From JAAUTS01 sp034440395 (GTDB lineage Bacteria > Verrucomicrobiota > Verrucomicrobiia > Methylacidiphilales > JAAUTS01): a stretch of 64,000 bases of DNA. The stretch covers positions 43,419 to 107,418 of the forward strand of contig JAWXBW010000012.1 of the NCBI GenBank assembly GCA_034440395.1, given 5' to 3'. The notes beneath the pieces are model-generated. The model was not told where the DNA came from, ran no database searches, and saw only the letters and a list, made by a program, of their open reading frames with translations. Both the position numbers and the translations under genes were made by a program. Positions 42,706-51,771 of this stretch are shown piece by piece; positions within the stretch are counted from its first letter, which is position 1; the number at the start of each line of letters is the position of its first letter.

Positions 42706-43941
42706 ATGGACACTCGATTTTGCTCTATGTCTTGCCTACTGAAGGCTAGCTTAGCCCTGTTATTAAGTTATCATGCAGCATTGGCTCAGCCCAAGTCTGA
42801 GGGGTTAAATAATCTTATCGGCCTGAGACTTTGGATCGATAATCAACTGTGGGACGATAAAGCGAGCTTCACCGCTCATCGCCTTGGACTTGAAGGCACT
42901 GTAAATAACGACCGCTCCTTCTATCGTGGGGCTACCACAAGGGGGATGAAATCCTTAGGTGCTGATCTTTACGCTTTAGATCTTTATGCCGAACAAGGTT
43001 ACGTGCAACGAGTGGTTCTAGGCTTCATCAATAAGGCAGATTTGGCCTCAGCGTACAGGACTGCAAAAATTTCTGATTTTGATAAAGACGCAGAATTAGA
43101 TTTTTTGAAAATCAAGGCAACACTTAGTGCCAGACTAGGTTCATCTAAAATTTTAGAAAACTATGAAGTTTGGACTTGGATAGGACACGATTTTATTTTG
43201 AGTAAAGGTCGGGAGGCCTTAACTCTAACGATTCAAAAAAATAACCAAGCCGTGGTCACCGCACCTAATCAGCCCATCATGGAGTCAAGCCAAGCTCGTA
43301 ATCCCCCATCTCACTACCTTAAGCGAACAGGCAGTGGCGATATCTACATCGACGCCCTCCCGCCTATATCGCAAGGCAATCGAAATTACTGTGTCCCTGC
43401 ATCGTGGGAAAAATTGCTGCGCCATTTCGGCCTAGGCGTCAATGTCTATGAACTTGCCCAAAAAGGCGGCACTCAAATACAAGGCACTATGTACATGCCT
43501 TTTGCTAAGCAGATGGAGCATTTTTTATCTCCCGCCAACTATAAAGTTCAGTATCTACCTAACGATGAAACAGAATTAGAGGCGATTCAGCGATCAATTA
43601 ATCAAGGACTTCCTGTCATCTGGGCACTCAACGCTAATCTACTACCTTACTGGATTGAACGAACTTCCAAACGTGGCAACCAACTGCCAACAAGCTCTAT
43701 CATCAGCACCCAATCATTGTCACCAGCTTATCATGCGCTACTTATCATTGGTTATAATAAATCCTACCGAGAAATCGCCCTCTCGGATTCTACCGAACTA
43801 GGCAGCTCTGCCCTTCAGATCTGGATCACTGAGGCTGAGATGATGGACGCCTCGGTTAAATCGACTCCAAAAATCGTGGTCATACCTCCTTCATCGATCG
43901 GTGTAACGAGTCCAGGATTTATAAAATCTAGGTCTTACTAA
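42706..43941 (+). CDS. Secreted C39-like cysteine peptidase
   Basis: 411 residues with a probable signal peptide (about 1-27, ending ALAQ). Residues 30-200 form an unrecognised domain (LIGLRLWIDNQLWDD; about 170 residues of mixed strands). The C-terminal domain is papain-like of the C39_2 type: oxyanion Gln223 and catalytic Cys229 in SQGNRNYCVPASW, His343 in YHALLIIGYN, and a third residue probably D361. There is no ABC transporter or leader peptide gene nearby, so it is not a bacteriocin exporter. It is divergent from the Tad locus and could be co-regulated with it. Confidence 0.75.
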   Translation: MDTRFCSMSCLLKASLALLLSYHAALAQPKSEGLNNLIGLRLWIDNQLWDDKASFTAHRLGLEGTVNNDRSFYRGATTRGMKSLGADLYALDLYAEQGYVQRVVLGFINKADLASAYRTAKISDFDKDAELDFLKIKATLSARLGSSKILENYEVWTWIGHDFILSKGREALTLTIQKNNQAVVTAPNQPIMESSQARNPPSHYLKRTGSGDIYIDALPPISQGNRNYCVPASWEKLLRHFGLGVNVYELAQKGGTQIQGTMYMPFAKQMEHFLSPANYKVQYLPNDETELEAIQRSINQGLPVIWALNANLLPYWIERTSKRGNQLPTSSIISTQSLSPAYHALLIIGYNKSYREIALSDSTELGSSALQIWITEAEMMDASVKSTPKIVVIPPSSIGVTSPGFIKSRSY

Positions 43942-43960
43942 CTCCAAATAGGTCCCGATT

Positions 43961-44872
43961 TTAAGGTTGTCCTATGGCAAGAGGCATCATTTTCTCTGCC
44001 AGATTCTGAGTCGCATACCAATTCAAGTCAGCTTCTTGGCCACGACGCGTTAAATTATAAGGAATCACTTTGGCTGGACTTCCATTTACCCGCTCATGCG
44101 TCCAACCCTTCATTATGGGAAGAATTTTAGGTGCTCTAATAAAAGACCTCTCATCAATCCTCGCCACCAAAGTTTCTTCTATAAATAAACTGGTCAGTCC
44201 CTGAACCGAAAATTTTATGGGGTTACCCTCCTGACTTAATCTGCACCAGAGAGCACCATATTTTCGTTGTTCTTTGAAAAAAGCTTTTGTGTTTAAGCTT
44301 GTCGGATCAGGACTAAATTTACTGGACAGAAACAGGATAGGAATATTTTGTAGAGCCCTTGCAGGACTTTTAGTTAGATAAAAGGGGTCTTCCACTACTA
44401 AACCAGCTACACGATCCCTGCCAGACATAGCATACTCGTAAACAAACTGTGCACCCTGCCCCTTACCTACCATGAAAAGGCTTACTTGGTTTATATCTTT
44501 AAGTTGTTCAGATTTTTTAGACAGTTCGATTAGTGCCGTATCCAAAGCAAGCCGCCCACCTTGATCTGCTACGCTGAAATCTTGACTAGGACGATTGCTA
44601 AATTTACAGCCTAATAAAATACTGCGTGTTTTGAGTGCCAGATCCATCATAGCCCTGTTTTTAATCTGCCACCTAGCATCTACGTCCTCTCCGCTCACGA
44701 AAACAATCACGGATTGAGGTTGCTTAATTTTAGGGTTGAGGACTAAAAGAAACTGAGCCGATTGGAACGAATCTCTTTCCGATGCGGGATAAGAATAAGT
44801 CCATTCCTGAGCTTGTGCAGATACTAGGGCTACGACGCAAAACAATAGGTAAAGTAAGCCAAACTTTCGCAT
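43961..44872 (-). CDS. Secreted alpha/beta-hydrolase-like protein lacking the nucleophile Ser
   Basis: 303 residues, signal peptide about 1-22 (ending SAQAQ). The order of elements looks like an alpha/beta hydrolase: VIVFVSGEDVDARW near the oxyanion loop, then SLFMVGKGQGAQFVYEYA where the nucleophile elbow G-x-S-x-G is expected. The elbow reads G-K-G-Q-G, with Gly in place of Ser. It may be a non-catalytic binding protein, or the fold assignment may be wrong. It follows argG by 53 bp but looks unrelated to it; the end converges with the C39-like peptidase gene. Confidence 0.65.
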   Translation of the reverse strand: MRKFGLLYLLFCVVALVSAQAQEWTYSYPASERDSFQSAQFLLVLNPKIKQPQSVIVFVSGEDVDARWQIKNRAMMDLALKTRSILLGCKFSNRPSQDFSVADQGGRLALDTALIELSKKSEQLKDINQVSLFMVGKGQGAQFVYEYAMSGRDRVAGLVVEDPFYLTKSPARALQNIPILFLSSKFSPDPTSLNTKAFFKEQRKYGALWCRLSQEGNPIKFSVQGLTSLFIEETLVARIDERSFIRAPKILPIMKGWTHERVNGSPAKVIPYNLTRRGQEADLNWYATQNLAEKMMPLAIGQP

Positions 44873-44925
44873 TAAATAGTTTAGCTCTCCTAAAACTCTA
44901 CGTGCAAGCCTTTGCTAGGAGCAGC

Positions 44926-46128
44926 TTACTTCTTTTTCTTCGCATGAACCCGATGCCTAGCCTTCAAGCGCAACGCATTTAAATTAATAAATCCCGTCGC
45001 ATCCCCTTGATTATACGCTCCAGAATCTGCTTCCATCGTGGCTACCTTAGGATCGTAGAGTGAAAATTTACTCTTACGCCCTGCTGTAATAATATTGCCT
45101 TTGTAGAGCTTAACTCTAACCGTGCCACTGACATACTGTTGGCTATGGTCAATAGCAGCTTGTAAAAACTCCCGCTCAGGGGCGAACCAAAACCCGTTAT
45201 AAACTAATTCAGAATACTTAGGGATGAATCCATCACGTAAATGCATCACTTCACGATCCATAGTTAAGGTCTCAATCTGACGATGCGCGTAATGAAGAAT
45301 CGCACCACCGGGTGTTTCATAGACTCCCCGTGATTTCATGCCTACGAAACGATTCTCCACTAAGTCCACTCGGCCTATGCCGTGCTTGCCGCCAAGCTTA
45401 TTCAGCGCACGCATCACATTGGCTGGAGAAAGTTTTTTACCATTCACTGCAATACAATCACCCTGCAAAAACTCCAGTTCTACATACTCAGCTTTATCAG
45501 GAGCCTTTTCTGGTGAAACGGAAAGTTTAAACATATCAGCTGGTGGCTCAGCCCAAGGATCCTCTAGGATTCCGCTCTCAAAGCTGATGTGCAAAAGATT
45601 ACGATCCATGGAGTAAGGCTTCTTAGCTGTAACAGGCACAGCAATACCCTTCTCTTTAGCGTATTTAATAAGATCTTCACGCCCTTTAAAATCCCACGTG
45701 CGCCATGGTGCGATCACCTGCAGCTGAGGAGCTAAGGCCGCAAAAGTAAGCTCAAAACGAACTTGGTCATTCCCCTTACCTGTTGCCCCATGTGCCACAG
45801 CGTCTGCACCCTCAGCTAGAGCAATCTCTAACTGCCTCTTCGCAATAAGCGGACGAGCTATACTAGTCCCAAGAAAATATTGATTCTCGTAAAGGGCATT
45901 TGCGCGAATCATCGGGAAAATATAATCCTTAGCAAATTCTTCTGTTAAGTCATCGATATAACACTTCGTCGCACCTGTTCGGACAGCCTTCTTGTCTAAG
46001 CCCTTCAATTCCTCTTCCTGCCCAATATCAGCACAAAACGCAATGATCTCTGCGTTATACTTTTCTTTTAACCAAATGAGCAAAATAGAGGTGTCTAGAC
46101 CACCAGAATAAGCAACGACGATTTTCAT
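44926..46128 (-). CDS. argG: Argininosuccinate synthase
   Basis: Joins citrulline and aspartate using ATP. The pyrophosphatase loop is AYSGGLDTSI (6-15), then ATGKGNDQVRFE, and KKPYSMDRNLLH. 400 residues with a Lys-rich end (HAKKKK). It is separate from argCJBDF, 26 bp downstream of dxs on the same strand. argH, the last step, is not in the window. Confidence 0.97.
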   Translation of the reverse strand: MKIVVAYSGGLDTSILLIWLKEKYNAEIIAFCADIGQEEELKGLDKKAVRTGATKCYIDDLTEEFAKDYIFPMIRANALYENQYFLGTSIARPLIAKRQLEIALAEGADAVAHGATGKGNDQVRFELTFAALAPQLQVIAPWRTWDFKGREDLIKYAKEKGIAVPVTAKKPYSMDRNLLHISFESGILEDPWAEPPADMFKLSVSPEKAPDKAEYVELEFLQGDCIAVNGKKLSPANVMRALNKLGGKHGIGRVDLVENRFVGMKSRGVYETPGGAILHYAHRQIETLTMDREVMHLRDGFIPKYSELVYNGFWFAPEREFLQAAIDHSQQYVSGTVRVKLYKGNIITAGRKSKFSLYDPKVATMEADSGAYNQGDATGFINLNALRLKARHRVHAKKKK

Positions 46129-46154
46129 GCGTAGATTTTGTAACGAGCGCTTAG

Positions 46155-48047
46155 TTAAGCCACACTCACAACTTGGGCTGGCTTCACTTTTTTAAGGAAA
46201 GGTTCCGCTTTTTGTAAGGCCATCTTTACGCTGAGCCCATAGGTTTCGCGTAAAGCGTCTTCCTTACCATGTTCGACAAACTGGTCTGGCCAGCCTACAC
46301 GCACGACAGGTGTGCTAAGACCTAGATCACTCAACTCCTCTAACACTCCGGCTCCAAAACCACCTTTAATAACATGATCTTCTAGCGTGATGATCAAATC
46401 TACGGAGCGGCCAAAGAATTCTAAAGTGCCCGCATCAATTGGTTTAGCAAAACGAGCATTAACGATGGCGACGGAATATCCTTTAGCTTCTAACTCTGCA
46501 GCTATCCTAGCAGCCATGTCACCCATGCGACCATAAAACCATACGGCAACTTGTGTTCCGTGTTTAATCACCTCAGCCTTGCCAATAGGAATGAGAGCAG
46601 GCTGTTCCTTAATTTGCGTGCCAGGACCGTTACCACGTGGATAACGTAGAGCGATCGGCCCCGCGTAATGAGAGGCCGTGAAAAGCATATCCGTAAATTC
46701 ATCTTCATCCTTAGGAGACATGTGAACGACATTCGGAATGCAACGGAAGTAAGCTATGTCAAAAAGACCATGATGTGTCGGGCCGTCATCACCCGATACT
46801 CCGCCGCGATCCATACAGAACACGACAGGTAAGTTTTGTAAGCAAACGTCATGAATAATCATGTCAAAAGCGCGTTGCAAGAAGGTAGAGTAAATAGCCA
46901 GAAAAGGTTTAAACCCTTTCGTTGCCATACCGCAGGCAAACAACACGGCGTGCTCTTCTGCTATACCCACATCAAAGTAGCGGTCAGGGTGGTGCGGCTG
47001 GAAACGGTCTAGCCCTGTGCCATTGGGCATACCACCATGAATCGCCACGATCTTCTGGTTCGTGTTAGCCATTTTGACCAGCGTATCAGCAAAGATATGG
47101 GAAAAAGTCGGACGTGAACCTTTAGGTGGCTCACCCGTTTCAATGTCGAAGACAGGCGTGCCATGGAAAGCCTTCTGCTTCATCATGGCAGGCTCATAGC
47201 CCCTACCCTTCTTCGTCAATACATGTAAAAGAACGGGGTGATCTTGTTGCTTTAAAAACTCGAAAGTCTTGACCAAAGCATCTAAATCATGTCCATCCAC
47301 CGGGCCATAATAAGTCATCCCGAGTTCTTCAAAAATAATACTAGGGAAAACTAGACCCTTTAAGGACTCTTCCGCTTTACGTGCAATACTCAAGGCTGCT
47401 TTACCACCTAATTTTTCTAAGAATTTTGCCGCTTTCTCATGCAGGTGCGCATAACTATCATTGGTAACAATCTTGTTAAAGTAATGAGCTATGGCTCCGA
47501 CGTTTTTATCGATCGACCATTCGTTGTCATTTAAAATGACGATTAATTTCTTAGTCGAATGTGCGATGTTGTTTAGAGCCTCAAACGTCACGCCGCAAGT
47601 GAAGGCAGCATCCCCCGCCAGAACCACAACGTGTTCATCCGACTTCCGCATATCCCGACCTACCGCCATGCCTAGCCCTGCTGACAGTGCCGTGCCTGCA
47701 TGACCCGCTCCGTAGCAATCATGCGGACTTTCCGTACGCAGCATGAATCCATTTAAGCCGCCAGCGGTGCGGATCGTATCAAACTGTTTACGACGACCTG
47801 TGAGAAGCTTATGAACATAGGCTTGGTGGCTCACATCAAAAATAAAATTGTCTTTAGGCGTTTCGAACACCTTGTGCATAGCGAGCGTCAGCTCAACAAC
47901 CCCTAAATTTGGACCCAAGTGTCCACCATTTTTGCTAGTGACTTGGATCAATTCCTCACGAATGTCTTGCGCTAACTGCTCCAATTCGGCTGAGGTTAAT
48001 TTTTTAACATCTGCGGGTCCATCAATACGATCTAAAATACGTGCCAT
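46155..48047 (-). CDS. dxs: 1-deoxy-D-xylulose-5-phosphate synthase
   Basis: First enzyme of the MEP isoprenoid pathway, ThDP-dependent. HQAYVHKLLTGR, VLAGDAAFTCGVTFEALNN (ThDP motif GD..NN), DGPTHHGLFD, and LRYPRGNGPGT are all present. 630 residues. It follows xseB by 15 bp (AGGA lies 7 bp before the ATG), the common xseB-dxs neighbourhood, though ispA is missing between them. Confidence 0.97.
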   Translation of the reverse strand: MARILDRIDGPADVKKLTSAELEQLAQDIREELIQVTSKNGGHLGPNLGVVELTLAMHKVFETPKDNFIFDVSHQAYVHKLLTGRRKQFDTIRTAGGLNGFMLRTESPHDCYGAGHAGTALSAGLGMAVGRDMRKSDEHVVVLAGDAAFTCGVTFEALNNIAHSTKKLIVILNDNEWSIDKNVGAIAHYFNKIVTNDSYAHLHEKAAKFLEKLGGKAALSIARKAEESLKGLVFPSIIFEELGMTYYGPVDGHDLDALVKTFEFLKQQDHPVLLHVLTKKGRGYEPAMMKQKAFHGTPVFDIETGEPPKGSRPTFSHIFADTLVKMANTNQKIVAIHGGMPNGTGLDRFQPHHPDRYFDVGIAEEHAVLFACGMATKGFKPFLAIYSTFLQRAFDMIIHDVCLQNLPVVFCMDRGGVSGDDGPTHHGLFDIAYFRCIPNVVHMSPKDEDEFTDMLFTASHYAGPIALRYPRGNGPGTQIKEQPALIPIGKAEVIKHGTQVAVWFYGRMGDMAARIAAELEAKGYSVAIVNARFAKPIDAGTLEFFGRSVDLIITLEDHVIKGGFGAGVLEELSDLGLSTPVVRVGWPDQFVEHGKEDALRETYGLSVKMALQKAEPFLKKVKPAQVVSVA

Positions 48048-48062
48048 AGTTTTCCTGTTTTT

Positions 48063-48362
48063 CTAAAAGAGGCTAATCTCTTCTGAATCACTTTTTCCTT
48101 CATCATTTACCGCTTCAACCGAAGCAGTTTTGTCTAATTCTGAGCGAGTGATAATCCCCGACTTATCTCGAGTTAACAACTCTATTTTTGCTTCAGCGGC
48201 CTTAAGCTTATCCTCACAATGGGTCAGGAGCTTCATGCCCTCCTCGTAACGTTCGATAATCTGATCTAAAGGTAAATCGGCAGATTCCATCTGCTCGACG
48301 ATCTCTTGCAAACGAGATACCGAATTTTCAAAGTTAAGTTGTTCTTTAGCCGCTTTGGCCAT
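48063..48362 (-). CDS. xseB: Exonuclease VII small subunit
   Basis: 99 residues. NFENSVSRLQEIVEQMESADLPLDQ and YEEGMKLLTHCEDKLKAAEAKI match the XseB helical hairpin. The acidic C-terminal extension (DEGKSDSEEISLF) is longer than in E. coli. The large subunit xseA is not nearby. It heads the xseB-dxs-argG run. Confidence 0.94.
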   Translation of the reverse strand: MAKAAKEQLNFENSVSRLQEIVEQMESADLPLDQIIERYEEGMKLLTHCEDKLKAAEAKIELLTRDKSGIITRSELDKTASVEAVNDEGKSDSEEISLF

Positions 48363-48422
48363 AGTTTGATGGAAGTCGTTTCTGGGCTATCCGTCGAGAA
48401 TAATTTTAAATTAGAATCCTAA

Positions 48423-48773
48423 ATGCTGATGACTGCACAAGATTTACTCCCCAAAGTTTTAGAAAAATCAGGCTTACTTAAAGCTAAAAGACATCTCTTT
48501 CTCTGCCTAGGGCCTGACTGTTGTAGTCCTGAATTAGGTCAAGCCAGCTGGGATTTTTTAAAAGAACAAGTTAAAAACCATGACCTCCTTGTCATGCGCA
48601 CCCGTGCAGCCTGTTTCAGGATTTGTTCCCAAGGGCCCATCCTCGTGGTCTATCCTGAGGGCATCTGGTATGGCCGAGTCACCCCAGAACGCCTCAAACG
48701 TATCATCGAGGAGCATATCATTCATGGTCAACCAGTGTCCGAGTGGATCATATCCGAAAATTCCTTGGGTTAA
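48423..48773 (+). CDS. Thioredoxin-like [2Fe-2S] ferredoxin
   Basis: 116 residues. Cluster cysteines are C28 and C33 (or C34) in LCLGPDCC, and C64 and C68 in RAACFRICSQGP, followed by VVYPEGIWYGRVTPE. This is the NuoE-like or Shethna-type fold. The partner is unknown. ATGs at 48423 and 48429 are both possible starts. It is divergent from xseB and followed by a strong bidirectional terminator. Confidence 0.9.
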   Translation: MLMTAQDLLPKVLEKSGLLKAKRHLFLCLGPDCCSPELGQASWDFLKEQVKNHDLLVMRTRAACFRICSQGPILVVYPEGIWYGRVTPERLKRIIEEHIIHGQPVSEWIISENSLG

Positions 48774-48816
48774 GAAAACTTTAGCTGTCAACTCGCCTAT
48801 CGTTGGTTAACGCAAA

Positions 48817-48844
48817 AAAAGGGCGCAAATAAATGCGCCCTTTT
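48817..48844. terminator. Bidirectional Rho-independent terminator
   Basis: Perfect 11-bp stem AAAAGGGCGCA / TGCGCCCTTTT with a 6-base loop. T-runs are usable on both strands (TTTT then A-rich on +, seven T on -). It serves the ferredoxin gene on + and the pilin-like gene on -. Confidence 0.9.
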
Positions 48845-48856
48845 ATAAAATTCTGA

Positions 48857-48876
48857 TTCTCGGCCATTGCCGAGAA
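48857..48876. repeat. Perfect 8-bp hairpin between terminator and pilin-like gene
   Basis: TTCTCGGC, CATT, GCCGAGAA. It lies in the 3' end of the pilin-like transcript, just before the terminator. Its role could be mRNA protection or a second, weaker terminator. Confidence 0.6.
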
Positions 48877-48890
48877 CTGCTTCCACTTAT

Positions 48891-49547
48891 TTATTTGGTC
48901 GTAATGATTAACTTTGTTTCTACATCCGTCACGTCTGTAGGGTCAAATAATTTAGGGATTTTATTAGTGGTGTTGTTAATTTTAAGCCATGAGGCGGAAT
49001 TGCCTACTGAATAAACGACCATACCTTTTTTCTTCCAAAGGTTATTTACCCCAAGAGTCATTTCGGATCCAAAGAGAGAGGCATCTCCAGTCACAGCTCC
49101 CTTGGTGATCAGAAGCGGTAAAGAACCTGCATCCGTTGTCGTTAATTTTGTTACGTAATCCCAGGCGATGTTGCCCGGTAAAAGGTTGGCTTGGCTCAGT
49201 GAGCCTGTGTAAACCGTAGTTCCCCCTGCCTGAGAAACGAGAATTTTAGGTTCCGTTAATTCTTTGTTTTTTAGAATGGAGTTAAAAAGGGTTACTGTTT
49301 CCTGCGCATCTCTACGTTCCTCAATGGGATCAGAGAGATGCCCAGGGAAACTTCCCGAGTCATCGTTGGCGATCGTAAAGAATATTAATCCTACTTGCCT
49401 CACATTGGCCACATCACCAGCTTGTTTAGCCTTGTCTAGAGCACCGTTAATAGCCGGAACTGCGAGGCCAGCCAAAAGACCTATAATAGTAATAACAACT
49501 AAAAGTTCAATAAGGGTAAAACCGCGCTTTTTTAGGAAATATTTCAT
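48891..49547 (-). CDS. Type IV pilin-like / pseudopilin protein (GspG/DUF1559-like)
   Basis: 218 residues starting with a basic leader and the prepilin site: KKRGFTLIELLVVITIIG, with cleavage after Gly9 and Glu at +5. A hydrophobic helix to about residue 30 follows, then AINGALDKAKQAGDVANVRQ. This is the large family of pilin-like secreted proteins frequent in Verrucomicrobiota and Planctomycetes. It is processed by a class III prepilin peptidase not in the window. Standing alone, it is not a Flp pilin for the Tad locus. Confidence 0.9.
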   Translation of the reverse strand: MKYFLKKRGFTLIELLVVITIIGLLAGLAVPAINGALDKAKQAGDVANVRQVGLIFFTIANDDSGSFPGHLSDPIEERRDAQETVTLFNSILKNKELTEPKILVSQAGGTTVYTGSLSQANLLPGNIAWDYVTKLTTTDAGSLPLLITKGAVTGDASLFGSEMTLGVNNLWKKKGMVVYSVGNSASWLKINNTTNKIPKLFDPTDVTDVETKLIITTK

Positions 49548-49558
49548 AGAGTTAATAT

Positions 49559-49587
49559 AAAATTAGTTAATGTTACCTTTTTGTCAA
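49559..49587 (-). promoter_or_regulatory. Candidate promoter of the pilin-like gene
   Basis: A perfect TTGACA (-35) lies at 49587-49582 on the minus strand, with AT-rich TAATTT at about 16 bp. The -10 match is weak. Confidence 0.3.
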
Positions 49588-49687
49588 CGCTCAAAGTTTT
49601 ATTAACACGTAAAATTATAGCTTAGCGCACTTTTTTCGTTTACGATTCCACTTCGCATCAGTACATCTTTCTAGTAACTTCCTCATT

Positions 49688-50725
49688 GTGAAATTAACTG
49701 AGTTCCAATATACGCTACCAGAAAACCGCATTGCCACCCACCCCGTTACCCCAAGGGACCACTCCAAACTCATGGTTATTCATAGGGATTCAGGCCTCAT
49801 CGAACACCGCCACGTTTACGACCTACCTCTTTATATTAACTCTGACGATCTTCTCCTTCTCAATAATACTAAAGTCATCCCTGCCCGACTCTTAGCAAAC
49901 GAAGGCAGCACCGAGATCCTGCTTCTTGAAGAAACGTCTCCCCGTAATTGGGTAGCTATCGGTAAGCCATCCAAACGTCTGAAGCCCGGCACCATCCTAG
50001 AACTCACTAGACCCTCTCATAACCTTCCTGATCCCAGCGACGAGACAAACCCGGCACCCCCAGCAAAAGTTGAGATCCTCAAATCTCTCGAAGATGGCAC
50101 CCGCATCGTTCGCCTCTTAGGGGACTTTCGTTTAGAAGACTACGGACAACTTCCCTTACCTCCCTACATTCAGAAAGCACGTAGCCTTGTCCACGAACCC
50201 ATTTACACCGCTCAAGACGATGAACTCTACCAAACAGTTTATGCTAAGACCTCTGGCTCCGTCGCCGCTCCCACCGCAGGGCTGCATTTTACCCCAGAGC
50301 TATTAGCTAAATTTCAACATGACTTCATCACCCTCCAAGTTGGGCTGGGCACCTTCCGCCCCGTCAAGGTCGAGGAAATCGAAGACCATCCCATGCATAC
50401 AGAAATCTATGACGTTCCCCTTGGCCTAGCCGAGCGTGCTGCTCAAGCCAAGCGCGTCATCGCCGTAGGCACCACCACAGCCCGGGTTTTAGAATCAAAC
50501 CCCAAACTTAAGCCTGGTCCTGGCAAAACCTCCATTTTTATCCATCCGCCCTACCGTTTGAAACGCACGGATGCTCTTATGACAAATTTTCACCTGCCAG
50601 GTTCTACCCTAATCATGCTCGTAGCCGCCATGACGGGAGTCAGCTTACAACGAAAAGCCTACCAAGCAGCCTTAGATAACGACTACCGCTTTTTCAGTTA
50701 CGGGGACGCTATGCTGATCCTTTAG
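49688..50725 (+). CDS. queA: S-adenosylmethionine:tRNA ribosyltransferase-isomerase
   Basis: Makes epoxyqueuosine in tRNA. YTLPENRIATHPVTPRDHSK, LLLLNNTKVIPARL, KTSGSVAAPTAGLHFTPELL, and VGLGTFRPVKVEEIEDHPMH are family stretches, then TNFHLPGSTLIMLV. 345 residues. The start is GTG at 49688 and the region before it lacks a Shine-Dalgarno. There is no tgt neighbour. Confidence 0.95.
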   Translation: MKLTEFQYTLPENRIATHPVTPRDHSKLMVIHRDSGLIEHRHVYDLPLYINSDDLLLLNNTKVIPARLLANEGSTEILLLEETSPRNWVAIGKPSKRLKPGTILELTRPSHNLPDPSDETNPAPPAKVEILKSLEDGTRIVRLLGDFRLEDYGQLPLPPYIQKARSLVHEPIYTAQDDELYQTVYAKTSGSVAAPTAGLHFTPELLAKFQHDFITLQVGLGTFRPVKVEEIEDHPMHTEIYDVPLGLAERAAQAKRVIAVGTTTARVLESNPKLKPGPGKTSIFIHPPYRLKRTDALMTNFHLPGSTLIMLVAAMTGVSLQRKAYQAALDNDYRFFSYGDAMLIL

Positions 50726-50848
50726 AGCTTCACTCACCTTTATGTTGCACCTTTCTACCTAATGAGCGTGAAAAGTCTTGCAATCAAACCGTAACTTATT
50801 AGGTTTATAACGTAAATATTTAGCAAGACATCTTCTTACAAACGGCTT

Positions 50849-51502
50849 ATGAAAGGCAAATTTCTAAAAAAGGTAGCAAAGAACCCCAAGCTATTGATTC
50901 TCACCGAGATCAAGCGCAGTCAGGGTCTTTCTGTTTCAGAACTTTGTGATCGTGTAGGTTTATCCTATATGGGAGTCAAACAGCACTGTATAGCTCTGGA
51001 ACGTGAAGGATATTTAGACACGTGGCGCCGCCCAAAAGGCATGGGCAGACCAGAAAAGGCTTATCGCCTGACGGAAATAGCTCAAGAATTTTTCCCTACG
51101 GAATCCAGTAACTTTACCGCAGAAATTCTGAAATCTATTCAAGAAGTTTATGGTCCGACTGCTGCAGATAAGATTCTCTATAACATTTATAAAAACGAAA
51201 CCCTTAAAATTTCCGAAAAAAACAAAGGTGCTACCCTAGAAGAAAAACTAGTGCTCTTAGCCACTCTTCGCGAAGAACGCGGTTACATGAGTGAGTATCT
51301 CTTTAATCGAGAATCAGGCCAACACCAGATTATTGAATTCAACTCCCCTATTCTATCCTCCATCAATCTGTTTCCTGTTATCAGGGACCTAGAACGTCAA
51401 ATGTTCGAGCAGATTCTCGGGGCAAAAGTAGAGCGTAGTGAAGAGAAAATTTCTGGACTCTACAAGTGTACTTTTAGTGTTAGTTCCGTAGCTAATTTTT
51501 AA
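50849..51502 (+). CDS. Winged-helix transcriptional regulator, SufR/ArsR-like
   Basis: 217 residues. N-terminal HTH: LSVSELCDRVGLSYMGVKQHCIALEREGYL, wing with RRPKGMGRPEKAYRLTE. The C-terminal sensing domain resembles SufR-type regulators (LERQMFEQILGAKVERSEE), but of the Fe-S cysteines only one (C213-like, in YKCTF) remains, so it probably does not bind a cluster. It stands alone downstream of queA; its targets are unknown. Confidence 0.8.
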   Translation: MKGKFLKKVAKNPKLLILTEIKRSQGLSVSELCDRVGLSYMGVKQHCIALEREGYLDTWRRPKGMGRPEKAYRLTEIAQEFFPTESSNFTAEILKSIQEVYGPTAADKILYNIYKNETLKISEKNKGATLEEKLVLLATLREERGYMSEYLFNRESGQHQIIEFNSPILSSINLFPVIRDLERQMFEQILGAKVERSEEKISGLYKCTFSVSSVANF

Positions 51503-51718
51503 TTCTCCCCTAAGTAAGTTCTTAAGTCCTTTCGTTCTGGGCACCTTCTCTTACGATACCACTCGAGCTTACAGATTTTTTACTAGGGGCGAGGCGGGAA
51601 AAACCGTCATACAACAGTGATCTTCCATTTACTAAGCATTAGCTAACTATCTTAGGATGAGGGTTTTATAATCTTTAATTTGAACAGAGTTTAAAAAGCT
51701 CCTTCATTTCTGTGCGCA

Positions 51719-51754
51719 AAAAAACCGCACCTTATGACTAAGATACGGTTTTTT
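51719..51754. terminator. Bidirectional Rho-independent terminator
   Basis: AAAAAACCG pairs with CGGTTTTTT around an inner CTTA-TGAC-TAAG hairpin with small internal mismatches. It lies 18 bp after trxA on the minus strand and can also end the regulator transcript on +. Confidence 0.8.
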
Positions 51755-51771
51755 GATTATTAATAGACGGA

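Noticed and set aside
42706..43941. Bacteriocin leader peptidase / exporter
   Set aside because: The C39-like domain has no ABC transporter fused or adjacent, and no double-glycine leader peptide gene is nearby.
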